Shown piece after piece: positions 17,735 through 26,826 of a stretch of DNA of 58,731 bases (positions are counted from its first letter, which is position 1; each line of letters begins with the position of its first letter). A program made the translations under genes and the position numbers. The stretch covers positions 1 through 58,731 of the forward strand of contig CAYYEP010000007.1 in NCBI GenBank assembly GCA_964470995.1, written 5' to 3'. This DNA is from UBA5738 sp964470995 (lineage in GTDB: Bacteria > Patescibacteriota > Minisyncoccia > Minisyncoccales > UBA5738). The notes beneath the pieces are model-generated. The model saw nothing but the letters and a program-made list of their open reading frames with translations, did not search any database and was not told where the DNA came from.

Positions 17735-18463
17735 TCAATGTGTCTTGAATTCTGAAGAAATAATAACCGCGCCGGCAATTTCCTTCATTGATAAACGCTT
17801 ATCCATTGATTTTTTGTGTAAAAGTTTATAGGCTTCGTCTTCGCCGATGGAAAGCTCTTTCATAAGTATTCCTTTTGCCTTTTCGATTTTTTTTCTGGTT
17901 TCCAATGCTTCTTTTAACGCTTCTTTTTCCGAGAAAAGCATCGCGTTTTCAATCGCGCCCCCGGTAGCTTTTGCCACCAGTTCGAACAGGGTTATCTCGT
18001 TCTTGGAATATTTCTTGGGTTTGCAATGTTGCACGTTGATCACGCCCATGACTTTGTCTCGGTATATGATTGGGACCGAAAGGAACCCCTCAAATTTATC
18101 TTCCGGCAAACTGTTTATAAATTTGAATCTTTTGTCGAGGTAGGCTTTTTCGGCAATCGATGCGGTTTTTTTGCTCTGCGCCACCCAACCCGTTATGCCT
18201 TCATTCAGATTAAGCTTAACATTGCCGATTTCCAACGGCTTAGGGTTGAGTGATGCGCGCAAGACCAAGGTGTTGCCGTCGATAAGATACAAAAAACACG
18301 AATCGGCCCGCGTCACCGCGCTCACGACGTTTACAATTCGCCTCAAGACTTCCTTAAGGTCCAAGTTATAGCTGATCGTTTCGATGATTTCGTGCAAAAG
18401 CGTCAGCTCCTGGCTTTTATTTATCGCCGGTTTGATTTTATTTTTGGTTTCGATTTTCCTCAT
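17735..18463 (-). CDS. GAF-ANTAR response protein, probable transcription antiterminator
   Basis: The GAF sensor domain covers about residues 35-175 (VVSAVTRADSCFLYLID ... GFLSVPIIYRDKVMGVINVQH). It is followed by a helix and an ANTAR RNA-binding domain (KAKGILMKELSIGEDEAYKLLHKKSM ... MKEIAGAVI, about 188-235). ANTAR proteins bind paired stem-loops and block terminators, often in nitrogen genes. This gene ends 126 bp before glnA, whose leader has such a structure. The ATG at 18463 (MRKIETK) is chosen over a GTG at 18484. Confidence 0.88.
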   Translation of the reverse strand: MRKIETKNKIKPAINKSQELTLLHEIIETISYNLDLKEVLRRIVNVVSAVTRADSCFLYLIDGNTLVLRASLNPKPLEIGNVKLNLNEGITGWVAQSKKTASIAEKAYLDKRFKFINSLPEDKFEGFLSVPIIYRDKVMGVINVQHCKPKKYSKNEITLFELVAKATGGAIENAMLFSEKEALKEALETRKKIEKAKGILMKELSIGEDEAYKLLHKKSMDKRLSMKEIAGAVIISSEFKTH

Positions 18464-18556
18464 TTTTTTCCATTGCGGTTGCACCCGCCATCCGCCATTC
18501 TAATCTAAAATTGCCCGGCTTTCAATATCAAATTCCCATAGGGCTAAAAGCGGTTC

Positions 18557-19147
18557 TTATTGCCTTAATGTCGTCGGTTTTAATCCGGTTAAATCGATTA
18601 TCATTGAAGGCATTGAATCTACCAGGTCGCCCGCGTTAATAACCAGGTCGGGTAGAATATCACTGCCGTTAAGCTGCTCCAAAACCTCATCTATCTTTAC
18701 TGATGCAAAACGTCCCGAAATATTTGCCGAGGTTGCGGATAATGGCAACCCCATGGTTTCGAGCAAAGAGTTGATAAAGTGGTAATGAGGAATGCGCAAC
18801 GCGATAGATTCTGCCGCAACTCCAAATATTTTTTGATCCTTTTTCCGGGCGAGTATGGCGGTAATTTTTCCGGGCCAGGCGGTCTCCAGGAAAGCTTCGT
18901 TTTTTTGCGAAACCGCCGCCAGTTTTTTTGCCGCCACGATACTCTTCACAAACACCGGCAAGGGTTTTTGCGAATCTCGTTTCTTAATAGAATAAATTTT
19001 TTGGATGGCCTTGCGGTCCGCCATATTGGCAATAAGCCCGTAAACAGTATCTGTGGGAGCAAGCACAACTCCGCCCCGCATGATTGTCTCGGCCGCCTCC
19101 CGAACCGCGTTCTGAAAGCTTCTTTGCGTTAATGAAATTATCTTCAT
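18557..19147 (-). CDS. tsaC: L-threonylcarbamoyladenylate synthase (Sua5/YciO/YrdC family)
   Basis: First step of the tRNA t6A37 modification, making threonylcarbamoyl-AMP. 196 residues from the ATG at 19147. Family motifs are GGVVLAPTDTVYGLIAN, KKRDSQKPLPVFV, WPGKITAIL and SATSANISG. The C-terminal Sua5 domain is absent, so this is the short TsaC form. The stop codon of the 104-residue upstream gene lies next to its start, suggesting cotranscription. Confidence 0.92.
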   Translation of the reverse strand: MKIISLTQRSFQNAVREAAETIMRGGVVLAPTDTVYGLIANMADRKAIQKIYSIKKRDSQKPLPVFVKSIVAAKKLAAVSQKNEAFLETAWPGKITAILARKKDQKIFGVAAESIALRIPHYHFINSLLETMGLPLSATSANISGRFASVKIDEVLEQLNGSDILPDLVINAGDLVDSMPSMIIDLTGLKPTTLRQ

Positions 19148-19149
19148 AA

Positions 19150-19464
19150 TTACTGTCGAATATTTTCGCCAATTATTTTTTTGATTCTCGCCGCCTCGCA
19201 TTCCACTGCCGTTCCGTCATAATCTCCCGAGTGCGCCGTGTATCCGCGATATACCGGTTTTTTTTGATCCAAGTGTAAATTCAATTGCAGGTCGTTTCCC
19301 GCCATTTTTGCATAAATATGAAATCTCGGAAAGCCCATACGCGGCCGAACAAAAGAATATTCGGTTGCGTCTCGCTCGTGGTCTTCGCGCTGGAAGTGGT
19401 ATCCCGCGTCCCGCATCAAATTATATATATTGTTTTTCAGCGGCCCTAAAAATGTAAGTTTCAT
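19150..19464 (-). CDS. Conserved hypothetical protein
   Basis: 104 residues, soluble, with alternating strands (FPRFHIYAKMAGNDLQLNLHLDQKK). I recognise no named domain. Its tight spacing with the Memo gene (11 bp) and tsaC (2 bp) puts it in the same operon. Confidence 0.75.
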   Translation of the reverse strand: MKLTFLGPLKNNIYNLMRDAGYHFQREDHERDATEYSFVRPRMGFPRFHIYAKMAGNDLQLNLHLDQKKPVYRGYTAHSGDYDGTAVECEAARIKKIIGENIRQ

Positions 19465-19475
19465 TTTTTTAAAAG

Positions 19476-20090
19476 TTAACCCATTAAATCACTAACCAAA
19501 TAACCAACTCCGAAAGGTCCTTCGTAGGAAATAATTTTCACTTCCCATTTTATGTTTGCCGCAATCAATATACCGAGTATGAAGCATATTGAGCGCAGCC
19601 CGCATTCGCCGGCGTTCGGATATTTTTCATCAAGTCCTAAAATAGCATCGACGTCCTTATTTTTCAAATTGGCAATTAGCGTGCGATCAAAATTCGCCGC
19701 GTCGGGATGCAGTCCGTAGGGCCCATCCTTTTTTAGCCGGTGCGAAAGATCGCCCGACGCGACGAGTGCGATTTTTTGTTTCGCGCTTTTTAATTCGGCG
19801 AAATAGAATTCCTTTCCAAGTCGATAGTGTTCGTCGGCTGATTCTTCCTGTGTCAAAAAGCGATCAATCGAGGCGCTCGTATTTTTTACCAAAAAAAATA
19901 ACGGCACATTAAAGCCCCATTCGGGGTGCGGCGAAGATATGACAATATGGCTCGGATTCGCCGCGGCCATTTTTCCTTCCAATGACATCAAACCTTGAAT
20001 GGTCTTCCCGGCGGCTTTGCGGTCGAGATCGCTTCCTACGGTCGGTAAAATTATTGGCGGATGCGGCGAAATACAGGCAAAATTAATCAT
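19476..20090 (-). CDS. amrB: Memo-like protein (AmmeMemoRadiSam protein B)
   Basis: 204 residues. The N-terminal ISPHPPIILP motif, the HIVISSPHPEWGF strand and SGDLSHRLKKDGPYG carry the conserved histidines of the Memo fold, which is related to class III extradiol dioxygenases. It lies 26 bp downstream of the radical SAM gene. The function of the set is unsettled. Confidence 0.9.
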   Translation of the reverse strand: MINFACISPHPPIILPTVGSDLDRKAAGKTIQGLMSLEGKMAAANPSHIVISSPHPEWGFNVPLFFLVKNTSASIDRFLTQEESADEHYRLGKEFYFAELKSAKQKIALVASGDLSHRLKKDGPYGLHPDAANFDRTLIANLKNKDVDAILGLDEKYPNAGECGLRSICFILGILIAANIKWEVKIISYEGPFGVGYLVSDLMG

Positions 20091-20116
20091 CGGTTATTTT
20101 TATTATATATATGAAG

Positions 20117-21142
20117 TCAATCTTGGATAATATCCAAAAAAGTACCACAGTTGAAACATTTTCCCATGGCGTCGTGCCGCCTGATGATGTAATTGTTGCG
20201 TTCGATAACCAGCGTCTTGCATGTAGGGCAGTAAGTGTTCTCCAGGTCCATTCCTGGCATATTTCCCGAATAAACATATTTGAGCCCAGTCTTTTTACCC
20301 ATATCGTGCGCCTTGCGAAGTGTATTCGCAGATGTATTCGATACATATTTAAGCTTCCAGGAAATCTCTCCTAGGAATTGCGTTAGATGCCAAGGAGTTG
20401 CTATGCCCAAATCATTAACAATGAAATTAGCAATATCGGTTATGTTTTTATCACTATCGTTGAGTGTAGGGATAATTAATGTTGTTATTTCGACCCAGAC
20501 GCCCGCGTCTTTCATTCGCTTGGCGGTATTAAGCACCGGTTGCAATCTTGCACCGCAATTATTTTTATAAAAATCGTCCGAAAAACTTTTAATATCGATA
20601 TTGATGGCATCAAGATAGGGAATTACCATTTCGGCCGATTCCTTACTCATGAAGCCGTTGGAAACCCAAATATTTTTAATGCCGTTTTGGTGGGCAATTT
20701 TCATTGTGTCCAAGGCGTATTCGGAGAATATTGTCGGTTCCACATAAGTATAGGAAATACTGGGCAGATTATTTTGTTTGGCGATATCGACAATGCTTTG
20801 GGGAGGGAAGTTGTTGCCGGGAATATCGGGATTGTTTTTCGGGTACTGCGAGATCTCCCAATTCTGGCAGTTGGCGCAGGCAAGATTGCAACCGACCGTG
20901 GCATACGAAAGAGTTTCTGTTCCGGGCAAAAAGTGGAACAAGGGTTTTTTCTCTACGGGATCGACCGCCACTGTTGCTGCCTTCCCGTAATTAAGGGCGT
21001 ATAGTATGCCGCCGTTATTTTCCCGCACCCCGCAGCGCCCGCGCTTCCCCGAAGCGATTTTGCAGTAATGGGCGCAGTTTTTACAGCGCACGTTATTGCC
21101 GCCCGCGTTATCGTATAAATAAGCTTCTTTTTTTGGCTCCAT
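20117..21142 (-). CDS. amrS: AmmeMemoRadiSam-system radical SAM enzyme
   Basis: 341 residues. The radical SAM cluster motif CxxxCxxC is seen in VGCNLACANCQNW (about residues 83-95). The N-terminus has a further cysteine set (CKNCAHYCKIASGKRGRCG). The C-terminus has two CxxC pairs (YCPTC, KCFNC), probably a zinc ribbon. The family is related to pyruvate-formate-lyase activating enzymes. It is the first gene of the minus-strand block that runs down to AMMECR1. Confidence 0.93.
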   Translation of the reverse strand: MEPKKEAYLYDNAGGNNVRCKNCAHYCKIASGKRGRCGVRENNGGILYALNYGKAATVAVDPVEKKPLFHFLPGTETLSYATVGCNLACANCQNWEISQYPKNNPDIPGNNFPPQSIVDIAKQNNLPSISYTYVEPTIFSEYALDTMKIAHQNGIKNIWVSNGFMSKESAEMVIPYLDAINIDIKSFSDDFYKNNCGARLQPVLNTAKRMKDAGVWVEITTLIIPTLNDSDKNITDIANFIVNDLGIATPWHLTQFLGEISWKLKYVSNTSANTLRKAHDMGKKTGLKYVYSGNMPGMDLENTYCPTCKTLVIERNNYIIRRHDAMGKCFNCGTFLDIIQD

Positions 21143-21272
21143 AATGTTATTTTAGCATTATCAGGCGCAGTTTTGACTTTGCTTCCATTTTTAGCAAAAT
21201 TATTTTAAATTAAGATTAATATTATGTTAATTATGGCGGCTGGCGGCTGTTATAAAATAATTGTGATCAATC

Positions 21273-21851
21273 ATGAATAATTTGCACCGGATATTTATCG
21301 CGATTAACCTGCCGCAAAAAATAAAAAAAGAATTGGCTCTTATGCAGGATCGCTGGCCCGAATTGCCGGCCCGCTGGACAAGTCTGGATAACCTGCACAT
21401 CACCCTGCTTTTTGTGGGCAATGTAAACGACCAGGAAGCGTGTGATATCTGCTCGGTCGCGGCGCAGGTGGGGAAGCGCCACAGCCCGTTCGACATTACC
21501 ATTGATCGCGTATCCTACGGACCGCCGCAAAAAAATCCTCCCCGAATGATTTGGGCGCATGGTCCGTCCTCCGAAGACATAGGGGCATTGCAAAAAGATT
21601 TGGAAACTTCGCTTTTTGAATTCGCTGGCGGCGGCTATGATAAAGACCGCGAGTACGGATTCCATCCGCATGTGACTCTGGCCCGCATTGAGCAATTCGG
21701 GCTGAAGCGCATGGACCCCGGAGAAATCCCCGTGATCGACGAGAATTTGGAAAGAACCTTTATGGCTGAATCATTTGAAGTGGTGGAAAGCGAATTGCGT
21801 CGCGGCGGTCCGGTGTACAATATTCTGGAAAGCATCAAATTGGGTAGTTAG
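21273..21851 (+). CDS. thpR: RNA 2',3'-cyclic phosphodiesterase (2H family)
   Basis: 192 residues with the two HxT motifs of the 2H phosphoesterases: LHITLLFVG (about 48-56) and HPHVTLARI (about 131-139). The family opens 2',3'-cyclic phosphates on RNA ends and was formerly called LigT. It ends 15 bp before murC. Confidence 0.93.
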   Translation: MNNLHRIFIAINLPQKIKKELALMQDRWPELPARWTSLDNLHITLLFVGNVNDQEACDICSVAAQVGKRHSPFDITIDRVSYGPPQKNPPRMIWAHGPSSEDIGALQKDLETSLFEFAGGGYDKDREYGFHPHVTLARIEQFGLKRMDPGEIPVIDENLERTFMAESFEVVESELRRGGPVYNILESIKLGS

Positions 21852-21866
21852 GTTTTTTGCAAAACA

Positions 21867-23192
21867 ATGGAAAAAAAATTATTCAAGGTTCATTTTATCG
21901 GCATCGGCGGCATCGGGATATCAGCCTTGGCGCGTTATTATCTTTCGCAGGGTTGGTTCGTTTCCGGATCCGATATCGCGTTGTCAGATATTACCGAAAG
22001 TCTTGCCCGCAACGGAGCGAAAATTTACGCGGGCCACAAAAGTATCAAGAATATTATGCCTTCGATGGTAGTTTATAGTCCCGCGGTGCCGCAAACCGAC
22101 CCGGAACTTGAGGAAGCTCGTGCCCTGGGTATTGTCGTGATGAGTTACCCGCAGGCCTTGGGTGAGCTTTCTAAAAAATGCAAAACCATTGCCATTGCCG
22201 GCGCGCACGGCAAAACCACTACCACCGCGATGATCGCCTTGATGATGATCGACGCCAAACTTGATCCGACAGTTATCGTTGGTACCAAGATCAAGGAATT
22301 CGGCGAATCCAATTTTCGCTTGGGAAAATCCGATTGGCTGGTAATTGAAGCCTGCGAATACGATAGCTCGTTCTTAAATTATTGGCCCTTGGTTGAAGTG
22401 ATTACCAATATCGAGATGGATCACTTGGAATGCTATCGCAACCTGGGCCGGCTCATGGCCGCCTTCAAGAAATTTGTCGGGCGCATTTCGGGCGGCGGGA
22501 CATTGATCTTTTTTGCGGGGGATAAAAACGCTAGCCGGCTGGCAGCCGATTCCAAAAAAAACGGCGCGGTCAAGGAATATTCATTAACCCAGCCAGAAGC
22601 AAAAAAAATGCGCGGCCTGCTTAGGGTTCCCGGCGAGCACAATGTCGCCAACGCTCTGGCGGCGCTCGCGGTCGGCAGGCTGTTAAAAATTTCCGACAAG
22701 AATATCTATGCCTCGCTCGGAAAATATCAAGGTTCGTGGCGGCGTTTTGATCAGGAAGAGGGGATTGTCAACGGCAAAAAGGTTATTCTGGTCTCCGATT
22801 ACGCCCACCATCCCACCCAGATAAAACTGACGATGGAAGCGGCCCGCGCCAAATGGCCTAAAAAGAAAATAATTTGCGTTTTTCAGCCTCACCAGGCTTA
22901 TCGCACGTATCTGCTTTTCGATGATTTCGTTAAAGTCTTGAAAAAATCTCCGGTCGACTTGGTGTTGGTAACCGATATTTACCAGGTTGCGAGCCGCGAA
23001 AAAGCATCGATAACTAAACGCGTCAGTTCCAAATCCCTGGTTAAAGCTGTTGCCAAAAAGGATGTCGAATATATACCGGCCGCCGAAATTATGGCACGGC
23101 TCGATAGGGAAGCGGAGAGCGGCGGCATTGTGCTGGTGATGGGCGCGGGTAATATCTACGATTTATCCAAAACGATCTCCGGCAAGCATTAA
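21867..23192 (+). CDS. murC: UDP-N-acetylmuramate--L-alanine ligase
   Basis: Adds L-alanine to UDP-MurNAc in the cytoplasm. 441 residues. The N-terminal nucleotide-binding HFIGIGGIGISALA, the ATP loop AGAHGKTTTTAMI (about 111-123), the central EACEYDSSF and the C-terminal DYAHHPTQI are all family features. Start ATG at 21867; no Shine-Dalgarno site. Confidence 0.96.
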   Translation: MEKKLFKVHFIGIGGIGISALARYYLSQGWFVSGSDIALSDITESLARNGAKIYAGHKSIKNIMPSMVVYSPAVPQTDPELEEARALGIVVMSYPQALGELSKKCKTIAIAGAHGKTTTTAMIALMMIDAKLDPTVIVGTKIKEFGESNFRLGKSDWLVIEACEYDSSFLNYWPLVEVITNIEMDHLECYRNLGRLMAAFKKFVGRISGGGTLIFFAGDKNASRLAADSKKNGAVKEYSLTQPEAKKMRGLLRVPGEHNVANALAALAVGRLLKISDKNIYASLGKYQGSWRRFDQEEGIVNGKKVILVSDYAHHPTQIKLTMEAARAKWPKKKIICVFQPHQAYRTYLLFDDFVKVLKKSPVDLVLVTDIYQVASREKASITKRVSSKSLVKAVAKKDVEYIPAAEIMARLDREAESGGIVLVMGAGNIYDLSKTISGKH

Positions 23193-23202
23193 ATAATACG
23201 GT

Positions 23203-23316
23203 ATGGACAAAATAATCGATACGTTCCTGATAATGGGTTTTCTGATAATTTTGTTTGTCGCGATAGTCCAGTATCTACCCACGATTCGCAAGGTCTTCGA
23301 AATTTTAACAAAATAA
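23203..23316 (+). CDS. 37-residue single-pass membrane peptide
   Basis: An ATG 10 bp after murC opens a frame for MDKIIDTFLIMGFLIILFVA followed by IVQYLPTIRKVFEILTK. A single membrane helix covers residues 7-24, followed by a basic amphipathic tail. It fits snugly between murC and the acetyltransferase, which supports a real gene. Function unknown. Confidence 0.55.
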   Translation: MDKIIDTFLIMGFLIILFVAIVQYLPTIRKVFEILTK

Positions 23317-23328
23317 TTAAAATACATT

Positions 23329-23970
23329 ATGGGGGAGGAAGTTATCATCAGGAACGCAAAAAAACGGGACATACCGCAAATAATTGAAGTTGAAAAGGCC
23401 GCCTGGGGAGAAGGGGGCGCCGCCACGGAGCAAATTTTCCGGTCACGCTTTGACGTTTTTCCGGAAGGTATTTTTGTTGCCGAAAAAGGGGGAGTTATAG
23501 TTGGCGACGGAGTGCTTGAGATTATAGAGGGTGATCTCGGGAAAGGGGATGTGTTTACTTGGTATCAAATAACCGATAATGGATTTCTTAAAAAGAGCCA
23601 CAAGGATAACGGTAAGTATCTTTATGGCGTTAATCTTAGTGTTAATCCCCAAGCCCAAAATTCGGGGATTGGGTTAAAATTAATTGAAAATGGCCTAAAA
23701 GTGGCGATTGACAGAAAACTGCAAAAATTTTTCTTTGGCGCCAGAATCCCCGGCTTTTGCAATTTTGCTAAAAAAATGTCGGTTGGGGAATATGTCTTTG
23801 CGAAAGACGACTCCGGGCATGATATAATATTAGATCCAGAGCTTAGATTTTATTTAAGGCCATATTTGGGGTCAATGCCGCGGATAGTCAAGATTTTGCC
23901 CAACTATTTTAACGATCCCGAAAGCCTTAATTACGGAGTTTTGGTCGAATGGAACAACCCGTATTGTTAA
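23329..23970 (+). CDS. GNAT-family N-acetyltransferase
   Basis: 213 residues. The N-terminal IRNAKKRDIPQIIEVEKAAW and the acetyl-CoA-binding LSVNPQAQNSGIGLKLIENGL (motif A, about 103-123) match the GNAT fold. The substrate cannot be deduced. Confidence 0.85.
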   Translation: MGEEVIIRNAKKRDIPQIIEVEKAAWGEGGAATEQIFRSRFDVFPEGIFVAEKGGVIVGDGVLEIIEGDLGKGDVFTWYQITDNGFLKKSHKDNGKYLYGVNLSVNPQAQNSGIGLKLIENGLKVAIDRKLQKFFFGARIPGFCNFAKKMSVGEYVFAKDDSGHDIILDPELRFYLRPYLGSMPRIVKILPNYFNDPESLNYGVLVEWNNPYC

Positions 23971-23988
23971 TTCGTAACCGGGCAATAT

Positions 23989-24474
23989 TTAAAATAAATA
24001 TGGCACCAGTCTCCAGGGGACTTGTTTGATATATGTTTCGTATTTGTTTCCGAATTTCTCTCTTAAAAAATTCTCCTCGCTTATTATCGAATGTATGAAC
24101 GATAAAGTATAGGCAAGAATAACTATGAGCATTGGATAAGACCCGATTGCTAGAAAAACGCCTAAGTACCCTAGCAAATAACCCAAATATCCGGGATGCC
24201 TTATTTTTGAATAAATACCGGTTGTTACGATCGCTCTTATAGCCTCTTTGGAATCATGCGCCTGGTGATGCGCTTGATGCGACAAATTGTGAATCCAGTA
24301 ACCGGCAACCATTAGAATTATCCCGCTTATGAATATGTAGATCGAGTCGGGAAGCCTCGGACTGTCGAAGACCGCGCCAACCAAAACCAAAATTATCCAT
24401 TCGCCGTATTCCGCGATTTTTCTCACGCTCTTTCCTCTGGAAAGATAGAAATCCATATAAGTTTTTTTTGCCAT
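23989..24474 (-). CDS. Isoprenylcysteine carboxyl methyltransferase-like membrane protein
   Basis: 161 residues with about four membrane helices. The C-terminal GIYSKIRHPGYLGYLLGYLGVFLA and SEENFLREKFGNKYETYIKQVPWRLVPYLF match the SAM-binding ICMT/PEMT-like methyltransferase family, where RHPxYxG and the ExxL ... F/Y pattern are conserved. The target is unknown in bacteria. Confidence 0.85.
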   Translation of the reverse strand: MAKKTYMDFYLSRGKSVRKIAEYGEWIILVLVGAVFDSPRLPDSIYIFISGIILMVAGYWIHNLSHQAHHQAHDSKEAIRAIVTTGIYSKIRHPGYLGYLLGYLGVFLAIGSYPMLIVILAYTLSFIHSIISEENFLREKFGNKYETYIKQVPWRLVPYLF

Positions 24475-24491
24475 ATTTTTAAAAAGTAAAA

Positions 24492-26201
24492 ATGGATATC
24501 AGTTTCATCTTTTTCGTAATTATACTGCTGATAAATATTTTTATCGGTTTTATTGTTTTTGCCAATGGGCCAAAGGCAAAGTCTAATCAATATTTTTTCT
24601 TGCTGGTTGTCGCAATAACTTGCTGGCTATTCGCCAATTTTCTTGAAAACGAACCGGCTCTATCAAATGAGGCGAGAACTCGGCTGTTCATTCTTGACTT
24701 TGTGTTTGGAGTTATGCCGGGCATTTTTTTTAACATTTTCTGTTCTTATTTTCCCGACAATAAGGTTACGGTTACCAGCAAAATCAGAGAAATTACCCTT
24801 TTAGTTTTTTTATTTTTTTGCGGGTTTTCAGTTGCGACAACCGACATTGTCATGAGAAATATAAATTTTTCTAATGGCGTGATCGATGCCGACCCTGGGC
24901 AACTTTTTTGGGCGTATCTCGTTTTTATTTTCGGTACTATCGGCAATGGATTGGAAATGCTTTTTTCAAAATACCGCCGCGCGTCTAATAAAATAGAGAG
25001 AACGCAAATAGTTTATATTTTTACCGGCTTTCTGATTTTTACCGCCATTGCGGCATTTATAAATCTTATCCTGGGGAGTTTTATATTGATCCCGGTGGAA
25101 ATAGCGCGGATTGGCATTTATAGTGTTGTCATATTCAGCATCTTTACTGCGGTCGCGATTACCAAATATGAGCTTTTTAACATTAAATTAATTTTAACTG
25201 AAATTTTAATAGGCGCAATTGCCCTGGTTTTGCTTTACCAGGTGATAGTAACTTCCAATTTGCAATGGAAGCTGATGGACGGAGTGGTTTTCATTCTCTT
25301 TTGTTTCTTTGGCAGCCAACTGATAATTGCCAACGAAAAAGAAATCCGCCAAAGAAAAGAAGCCGAATTTACCGCCATGCGCGAGCGGGTTTTGCGTCAC
25401 GAGGCCGAAGACTTGGCGAAAAATTTAAAGCACTTGAATCAGGCTAAAACTCAATTCTTGCTCTCGACCCAGCACCATTTGCGCAGTCCGCTCACAATCA
25501 TTCAGGGATATTTAAGCATGGTTAATGAAGGCAGTTATGGCGTGATACCTGTTACTGCCAAGGACAAGATTCAGATTTCATTGAACGCTACTCAAAAATT
25601 GATCAATTTGGTTAACGAAATGCTGGACGTGGCTCATTTTCAGATGAACCGCGGTTCGGTATTCAAGCAGCCCACAGATATAGTTCGCTTGATAAGCGGC
25701 ATAATTGAAGATCTGGCCAAAAGCGCCGAATCAAAGGGCATTTATTTGAGGTTCGAGAAAAAAACAGACCAATTTCCGCAAATCGAGGTCGATCCCCACG
25801 GTGTTCGCGAGGCTATTTACAATATTGTTGACAACGCGATCAAGTATACCCAGGAAGGCGGCGTAACGGTGGTGATGGAGATAAGTAAAAATACTTTGCG
25901 GATTTCAGTTATCGATACTGGTATCGGTTTGAGTGACCATGACCGCCGCAACCTTTTTAATCGTACTTTTGAACGCGGTTCGCGCGCCAAGGAGATTAAC
26001 GCGACTGGCAAAGGAATTGGCTTGTATCTTGCCGGCCAAATGATAATTAACAATGACGGCACTATCCATGCCGAATCCGAAGGCCGTGGTAAGGGGACCA
26101 CTTTCATTGTCGAACTCCCAATGCCGGAAGAGGATAGTGCCAAAAAACATGATCGCGATTCATCGATTATGCCGCCGCCAAAGCCCCGGACAATATCATA
26201 A
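24492..26201 (+). CDS. Membrane sensor histidine kinase
   Basis: 569 residues. The N-terminal half has about seven membrane helices, as in 7TM or MHYT-less sensor modules. A coiled coil (about 285-320) leads into the HisKA box STQHHLRSPLTIIQGY, phospho-acceptor His near 327. The ATPase domain has the N box NIVDNAIKYT (about 446), G1 DTGIGL and G2 GKGIGLYL. No response regulator lies beside it, so this is an orphan kinase. It is divergent from the methyltransferase gene. Confidence 0.92.
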   Translation: MDISFIFFVIILLINIFIGFIVFANGPKAKSNQYFFLLVVAITCWLFANFLENEPALSNEARTRLFILDFVFGVMPGIFFNIFCSYFPDNKVTVTSKIREITLLVFLFFCGFSVATTDIVMRNINFSNGVIDADPGQLFWAYLVFIFGTIGNGLEMLFSKYRRASNKIERTQIVYIFTGFLIFTAIAAFINLILGSFILIPVEIARIGIYSVVIFSIFTAVAITKYELFNIKLILTEILIGAIALVLLYQVIVTSNLQWKLMDGVVFILFCFFGSQLIIANEKEIRQRKEAEFTAMRERVLRHEAEDLAKNLKHLNQAKTQFLLSTQHHLRSPLTIIQGYLSMVNEGSYGVIPVTAKDKIQISLNATQKLINLVNEMLDVAHFQMNRGSVFKQPTDIVRLISGIIEDLAKSAESKGIYLRFEKKTDQFPQIEVDPHGVREAIYNIVDNAIKYTQEGGVTVVMEISKNTLRISVIDTGIGLSDHDRRNLFNRTFERGSRAKEINATGKGIGLYLAGQMIINNDGTIHAESEGRGKGTTFIVELPMPEEDSAKKHDRDSSIMPPPKPRTIS

Positions 26202-26826
26202 GCAATACCATCAAGATTCCTCCGCGTTTAATCGCAGTAGCAGTTGCCAAAACGGAATTAAATTGATATCGAATATATCTTCGAAATGCCTTGTCTGAAT
26301 TTTACGTATCGGATACGCTTTCTAGTCCATCGCGAAAGCAGATTATTTGTCGGTTTACTTTGGTTGGGTCATACCGTTTAATGTTTCCTCTGCCAAATCT
26401 GGCCGAACTTAACGATAGCAATTCTTCTCGTCGGATCGGACCGGTAGTTATTTACCGGGGCCAACAGCCGCGGCCTCATCAACTTTAGAAGATGTGACCC
26501 GCAATCTGTGCGTAACCCGTCGGCACGGATTTAGTGTTGTTTATGTGCTGGCGGCTAAATGACAAAACAAAAAATCGGGGGAGCCGGCGAGGCGCAAAAC
26601 CTGGAAACAATCAGATTTAAGTTAAACTTTTTTAATGTTTCTTGCGCTGGTTTATACTGTTCGTAACTGAAGAGATCGGTTTGCTTCTTGCCTCTCAAGG
26701 GGAAAACGGTCCGCCAGTTGAAAACTGACCTAAGATTTAGTAGACTGGTATTGAAACGTATTCGCCGCGGGGTTGGCTGCGGGCTAAGGCGATTAAATTT
26801 ACGCGATCAAGCTGATCTGAAATTAT
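26202..26826. other. Gene-free stretch with stem-loops between kinase and aspS
   Basis: No frame here has a credible protein. Three hairpins stand out. CCGGTA / TACCGG is at 26441-26458. A two-step stem (GCGCAA...GAAACA / TGTTTC...TTGCGC) is at 26592-26647. CAGTT-GAAA-AACTG lies near 26716. The stretch could be a long 5' leader of aspS or a non-coding RNA. I could not match it to RNase P RNA, tmRNA or SRP RNA by eye. Confidence 0.45.

Noticed and set aside
26202..26826. RNase P RNA, tmRNA or SRP RNA
   Set aside because: None of the conserved core sequences that I know for these RNAs could be found by eye in this stretch or in 31918-33023.
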